From NCBI GenBank assembly GCA_944323425.1, contig CALUSL010000005.1, positions 1 through 64,000 on the forward strand: a stretch of 64,000 nt of DNA, written 5' to 3'. The translations under genes and the position numbers were made by a program. The stretch comes from Candidatus Gastranaerophilales bacterium. Lineage in GTDB: Bacteria; Cyanobacteriota; Vampirovibrionia; Gastranaerophilales; Gastranaerophilaceae. The notes under the pieces are model-generated. The model was not told the origin of the DNA, did no database searches, and saw only the letters and a list, made by a program, of their open reading frames with translations. This document shows positions 59,918 through 64,000 of this stretch, one piece after another. Within the stretch, counting starts at the first letter, position 1. Each line of letters starts with the position of its first letter.

Positions 59918-61165
59918 TTATTGCTCCATGCCGGCTGTGTTTAAAAGATGGTGCATCTTGTTCACTTTAGTACAAAGGTATCTTTTGTTGTACTTTGTGC
60001 ACTCCGATTCAACCTGTATTCTTTCAACAATCTCGAGCCCGTACCCTTCAAGCCCGATTATCTTTTTCGGATTATTTGTTATCAATTTGAATTTTGTAAA
60101 ACCTAAATCGAGCAGTATCTGCGCTCCGTCGCCATAGTCTCTCAGGTCTGAAGCGAATCCGAGAGAAAGATTTGCTTCTACAGTATCTTGCCCTTTATCC
60201 TGCAGAGCATAAGCTTTGATTTTGTTAACTATACCAATTCCTCTGCCTTCGTGATTCATAAGATAAACGACAGCGCCTTTTCCATACTCATTAATCATTT
60301 TCATAGAGTTTTGCAGCTGACTGTTGCAGTCACACCTTAGACTGTGGAAAGTGTCTCCTGTGAGACAGATGCTGTGCATTCTAACGAGCGGAATTTTGTC
60401 CGAGCCATCGTCTTTCACCAGCGCTACATGTTCCTGACCGCTCAATTTGTGCCTGTAACCAACGAGTTTAAAATCCCCGAATACGGTCGGCAAGTCTACT
60501 TCAGCTTCACGCTTCATCAGTCTTTCGTTTTTAAGTCTGTATGCTATCAAATCCGCAACTGTTATGAATTTTATATTGTGCTTGTCAGCAAAAGCTCTTA
60601 AATCATCTCTACGCGCCATAGAACCGTCAGGATTGACTATTTCACAGCAGATACCTATTTCTTTTAGCCCCGCTAATCTGCATAAATCAACAGTTGCCTC
60701 TGTATGCCCGACTCTTTCAAGAACTCCGCCTCTTTTTGCTATCAAAGGAAAAACATGTCCCGGTTGGCGCAGGTCAGAGGGTTTTGCATTATCATCAGCC
60801 ATAATTTGAATTGTTTTTGCTCTATCAAAAGCAGAAACACCGGTTGTTACACCGTATTTCGGATCTGCATCAACGCTCTGGGTAAAAGCTGTTCCTTTAA
60901 CATCAGTGTTGTTTTTGACCATCTGGTCAAGTCCGAGCTGTTTTGCCATATCAGGGGTAAGCGGAACACAGAGAATACCTTTTGCTTCCGAAATCATAAA
61001 GTTTACCATCTCGGGCGTTGCTTTTTGTGCTGCACAGATTAAATCACCCTCATTTTCTCTTGATTCATCGTCAGCAACTATTACCATTCCACCGTTTTTT
61101 ATGGTCTCTATTGCACTTTCTATAGTATCAAATCTGTATTTTTTGTTTACTTCTGTGTTAAGCAT
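59918..61165 (-). CDS. ribBA: Bifunctional DHBP synthase / GTP cyclohydrolase II
   Basis: This 415-residue protein fuses RibB (about 1-205; DDESRENEGDLI, GHTEATVDL) and RibA (about 206-415; VRMHSICLTGDTFHSLRCDC zinc cysteines, GRGIGIVNKI). It supplies both precursors of riboflavin. It starts 1 base after the ribE stop. A flavin riboswitch was not seen upstream of ribE. Confidence 0.95.
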   Translation of the reverse strand: MLNTEVNKKYRFDTIESAIETIKNGGMVIVADDESRENEGDLICAAQKATPEMVNFMISEAKGILCVPLTPDMAKQLGLDQMVKNNTDVKGTAFTQSVDADPKYGVTTGVSAFDRAKTIQIMADDNAKPSDLRQPGHVFPLIAKRGGVLERVGHTEATVDLCRLAGLKEIGICCEIVNPDGSMARRDDLRAFADKHNIKFITVADLIAYRLKNERLMKREAEVDLPTVFGDFKLVGYRHKLSGQEHVALVKDDGSDKIPLVRMHSICLTGDTFHSLRCDCNSQLQNSMKMINEYGKGAVVYLMNHEGRGIGIVNKIKAYALQDKGQDTVEANLSLGFASDLRDYGDGAQILLDLGFTKFKLITNNPKKIIGLEGYGLEIVERIQVESECTKYNKRYLCTKVNKMHHLLNTAGMEQ

Positions 61166-61166
61166 T

Positions 61167-61808
61167 TTATAAAAACCCGTTTTCTTTTAAAAATTCGATA
61201 TCCAGTGTGTTTTTATTATGGTCCGGTGATAAATATTTTTCAACATATTTACTCAGCAAATCCGTCTCCAGATTTACCTTATCACCGATTTTGAGGAACT
61301 TTAGCGTTGTATTTTCAATGGTATGAGGTATTACTGCAACGCTAAAACTATCCTGAAATACTTCTGCAACAGTAAGGCTCACGCCGTCAAGAGTGACAGA
61401 ACCTTTTTTAGCAATCTGGCGCATTTGAGCTTCAGGCGCCTTAAAAACAAACTCGACAGCTTCACCGACACTGTTTTTTGCCTTTAGCACGGCTGCAGCG
61501 TCAACATGACCGCTCACGATATGTCCGCCCAGTCTGTCCGAAAGTCTTAATGCCCGCTCAAGATTAACTACAGAACCTGCATTAAGTGAGCCAAGCGTCG
61601 TTAGTCTGAGCGTTTCATAGGATGAAAATACTTCAAACCAGCCATCGCCCAGTTTTGTAACAGTCTGGCATGCACCGTTTACTGCAATACTGTCACCTGC
61701 CTTTGTACCCTCTAGCACAGTTTTTGCTGCTATTTTAAAGTAAGCAGAATTGTTTTCTTTTTTGACGGCAGTGATAGTACCTGTTTCTTCTATTATTCCA
61801 GTGAACAT
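61167..61808 (-). CDS. ribE: Riboflavin synthase
   Basis: This 213-residue protein has the duplicated riboflavin synthase barrel: MFTGIIEETG at the start, SIAVNGACQTVT, SGHVDAAA and GSVTLDGVSLTV. It dismutates lumazine to riboflavin. It begins 12 bases after the FAD-oxidoreductase gene. Confidence 0.95.
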   Translation of the reverse strand: MFTGIIEETGTITAVKKENNSAYFKIAAKTVLEGTKAGDSIAVNGACQTVTKLGDGWFEVFSSYETLRLTTLGSLNAGSVVNLERALRLSDRLGGHIVSGHVDAAAVLKAKNSVGEAVEFVFKAPEAQMRQIAKKGSVTLDGVSLTVAEVFQDSFSVAVIPHTIENTTLKFLKIGDKVNLETDLLSKYVEKYLSPDHNKNTLDIEFLKENGFL

Positions 61809-61820
61809 AACAATAATGTA

Positions 61821-63083
61821 TCACAAAAATAAACTTGCGACATGTTTAGCAACAGCCTCACCCATAGAAAAACACGATGTCTGTATTCTCAGCGCTGCCT
61901 GCGCCTCAAAATCGGCAGACAGATTTCTGCCTGCAATAAAAAGATTTTTATAATCTGACGCACATAGAGCGCCGATAGGCAGCTGGTAAGGCTGTTTTAC
62001 CTTATTAAGCACCGATGTTTCTTTTTTGTATGAATGTATATCTATCGGATAATCAGCACTTAGCACAGGATTTTCATAGGTTTTTCCAGAGAGAATGTCC
62101 TCTTTTGTGTATATAACATTACCCTGAACACGGCGGGATTCCCGAATACCAAGCATATCAGCGATATTTGAAATATAAGATTTTTCAAACCCCGGAAAGT
62201 ACTTTTTCATAAAATTATACAGTCTCCACACCTGTTTTCGCCCTAATATCAAGGCTTTTGAGGTATCAACAGGGTCTATTGGGTCCAGTTCCCTGTCTGC
62301 AATTATCCTCGGACAGTTCAAAGAGACCGTTCCGGGCATACCAGGTACCGTAAATAGCTGAAAATAGGCTGTATCGGCTTCTTCAAGATCACCTTTGTTT
62401 ACAGCCTCTTCAAAAACCGGCCACAGTGCCCAGTTTCTGCTCTTATCCCAGGTACAAGCCGTAGAAAGATGAATTTCTCCGTTTATACAGCAGGAAGTAG
62501 TTACATCTCGATTTTTGTCCAGATCCATAATCCAGTTTGAAAAAGTTTCTAAATTTATTCCGGAAACATGAAAACGTAACGTCATTGGCTGAAAATTTTT
62601 ATAATTTTCTAAAATTTTATTTTTTGCAAGCAAAGAAAAATTTCCATCGCCTGTCGAGTCTACAAAATATTTCGATTCGATATATAACGATAATATTTTT
62701 GAATTAACTTTAATTGATTTTATTAAATTTTCTTCACAATTCACTTCTACTACGTCTGTACCAAACAAAATACTGCATCCTGCCTCTGTAAGCATTTCAT
62801 CGAGCACTATTTTTGCTATCTCAGGATTAAACCAGCCGTCGTTCCCGTCTGAATAGGTTATTTGCCCGCCATATTCCGACATTTTTTGTACAAAATCATT
62901 ATAAAAATCACAATTTATACCTTTTTTATCGGATTTCATCGCCGGAATTACCAGAGCAGATGTGATTGAACCGCCAAGATGAATGTTTTTTTCTATAACA
63001 AGTGTTTTTAGCCCTGATTTTGCTGCAGTATAGGCGCAGGCAACACCGGCTGTTCCTCCTCCGCATATTACAATATCAAACAT
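61821..63083 (-). CDS. FAD-dependent oxidoreductase (FAD_oxidored family)
   Basis: This 420-residue protein has the FAD Rossmann motif VICGGGTAGVACAY (5-18), YFVDSTGDGNFS, IGRKQ-like helix and the C-terminal FAD loop LFIAGRNLSADFEAQAALRI. It resembles PF12831-type oxidoreductases, not the DAO-type half of MnmC. GGGAGG precedes the ATG. It overlaps the mnmD-like gene by 16 bases and lies in front of riboflavin genes; the substrate is unknown. Confidence 0.8.
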   Translation of the reverse strand: MFDIVICGGGTAGVACAYTAAKSGLKTLVIEKNIHLGGSITSALVIPAMKSDKKGINCDFYNDFVQKMSEYGGQITYSDGNDGWFNPEIAKIVLDEMLTEAGCSILFGTDVVEVNCEENLIKSIKVNSKILSLYIESKYFVDSTGDGNFSLLAKNKILENYKNFQPMTLRFHVSGINLETFSNWIMDLDKNRDVTTSCCINGEIHLSTACTWDKSRNWALWPVFEEAVNKGDLEEADTAYFQLFTVPGMPGTVSLNCPRIIADRELDPIDPVDTSKALILGRKQVWRLYNFMKKYFPGFEKSYISNIADMLGIRESRRVQGNVIYTKEDILSGKTYENPVLSADYPIDIHSYKKETSVLNKVKQPYQLPIGALCASDYKNLFIAGRNLSADFEAQAALRIQTSCFSMGEAVAKHVASLFL

Positions 63084-64000
63084 CTGTCCTCCCTTTGTTT
63101 TTTATATTTTTTTATAAAGCTGCTGGATGATGGAAGATTGAGCGAACGTTTTCGTTCTTCCCATTCTCTTAGAATTTCTTCTGCACTTGAGTCTAAATTT
63201 TTGTCTCTAAAATAAACTCCTGCATTTGTACGCATTAGTCCTCTGTCGTAATCATCAAGTTTATTTTGAATAAGTTCGTCTGACCTGCTGGCGACAGTCC
63301 CGCAGGCTCTACCATGTTTATCAAAAATCTTCCCGACAAAAAATCCAGCCTCTATCATTGCATGTCTGACCGCAGCAGAATTCGAATAAGTGACAAGCAT
63401 GGATTTTTCATTCATTAGCTCATAGAGTCTGGTAAAAAATTCCAGCGACCATAAAGTAGGCAATTTTGCAGGGGTAAATGCGTCTAAAAACACAATGTCA
63501 TATCCGCCTGATAAATCAAGAATACTTTTTCTTGCATCCTCAAAATATGTGCTGATTTTAAAAACGTTGTTTTTAAGGCATTTCAGGTGCTTTTTATTGC
63601 GATTCGATACGTAATGATAATATATATTATGTAAGAAGGCACGTATTGAGTTCAGACCCTTAAAGTTATAGCCTGGTGATAATATTTTTTTGTTAAAACG
63701 CCTTAAATCTGCTCTCAAAAACTTTCTATTTTCAGGCAAATCAATCAGAGAAAACATATCACTGTCGTAGATATCAGAAAGATTCTTAAACAGTATATAT
63801 GAAATGATATCTGTTTTTATGTTGTCTTTTATAAAAGGAGAAATCAAAACCAATCTTTTATCATATTCGAGAATATCTATTTCAATTTTCGAATTTATAT
63901 TTAGCTTTATGACTTCTTCAAGAAACGTTTTTGTGTTATACCCGATTCCATAACAAATATCGAGCACTTTTAAAAATTTTTTTTGTGCAAAATTTTTTCT
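63068..64000 (-). CDS. mnmD: MnmD-like tRNA methyltransferase, cut by the window edge
   Basis: The product has the SAM-binding segment VLDICYGIGYNTKTF and the MnmD signature IVFLDAFTPAKLPTLWSLEFF with TYSNSAAVRHAMIEAGFFVGK. It should methylate the nm5U34 group of tRNA to mnm5(s2)U34. The frame stays open to the right edge, so the start lies outside; GTG 63967 is not the true start. The stop overlaps the FAD gene by 16 bases. Confidence 0.8.
   Translation of the reverse strand, partial: RKNFAQKKFLKVLDICYGIGYNTKTFLEEVIKLNINSKIEIDILEYDKRLVLISPFIKDNIKTDIISYILFKNLSDIYDSDMFSLIDLPENRKFLRADLRRFNKKILSPGYNFKGLNSIRAFLHNIYYHYVSNRNKKHLKCLKNNVFKISTYFEDARKSILDLSGGYDIVFLDAFTPAKLPTLWSLEFFTRLYELMNEKSMLVTYSNSAAVRHAMIEAGFFVGKIFDKHGRACGTVASRSDELIQNKLDDYDRGLMRTNAGVYFRDKNLDSSAEEILREWEERKRSLNLPSSSSFIKKYKKQREDRCLIL

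Noticed and set aside
61809-61820. FMN riboswitch before the riboflavin genes
   Set aside because: The gap is only 12 bases, and no FMN element was recognised further upstream in the operon.

Overview
The window looks like a chromosomal piece of an AT-rich bacterium with a Gram-negative envelope (TonB/ExbB/ExbD, a TolC-like outer-membrane factor, a single-domain MCE protein). Protein style (a short DprA-like Rossmann protein, an N-terminal SASQAR module, PSFKG-type tails, Gln/Asn-rich small proteins, many TPR proteins) suggests the non-photosynthetic cyanobacterial relatives (Melainabacteria/Gastranaerophilales). That placement is inference from memory of these families. No rRNA, convincing tRNA, insertion sequence, prophage or CRISPR array was seen.

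Layout. 0-4.6 kb: a glycine-cleavage H protein whose lipoylation lysine is replaced by arginine, then a leftward tonB-exbB-exbD-exbD cluster with a GC-rich hairpin-rich spacer, and a glycine-zipper envelope protein. 4.8-10.8 kb: TPR metallopeptidase, leuD, DprA-like protein, PcrA/UvrD helicase, a second glycine-zipper protein. 11-15.3 kb: a very large GH13-like protein whose catalytic barrel is split by about 600 residues containing internal repeats. 15.4-23.4 kb: two-component pair, TPR/NHL protein, gatA, asparaginase and hypotheticals. 23.4-27.9 kb: a 1266-residue protein with a degenerate and an intact SF1 helicase module, coupled to a Cas4/AddB-like Fe-S nuclease. 28-35.6 kb: aspS-Nudix, two convergent hypotheticals, leuC, asd, queA. 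35.6-40.5 kb: a MarR-controlled tripartite efflux locus with three identical operator cores, two of them in front of what looks like a small RNA. 40.7-49.6 kb: glycine-zipper protein, alaS, lytic transglycosylase with a strongly structured leader, DnaQ-type exonuclease, MFS protein, ribH, fumarase. 49.7-57 kb: dicarboxylate/amino-acid symporter-aroA, a lone receiver protein, then MCE-upp-pgeF-SEC-C-UDG. 57-58.9 kb: two short ORFs and an internal terminator before a membrane protein of unknown family. 58.9-64 kb: leftward mnmD-FAD oxidoreductase-ribE-ribBA-GNAT operon, cut by the right edge.

How it works together. Most genes are housekeeping: riboflavin, leucine, aspartate-family and shikimate synthesis, tRNA charging and modification, DNA repair. 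The strongest leads for something undescribed are the fused AddAB-like repair pair, the MarR-box small RNA, the transglycosylase leader RNA, the GcvH without its lipoyl lysine, and an operator shared by leuC and the lone receiver gene. Several genes (23412, 52610, 53043) have a -10 box 6-7 bases before the ATG and no Shine-Dalgarno sequence, so they are probably translated from leaderless mRNAs. All coordinates, motifs and residues were read by eye; no database search was run.
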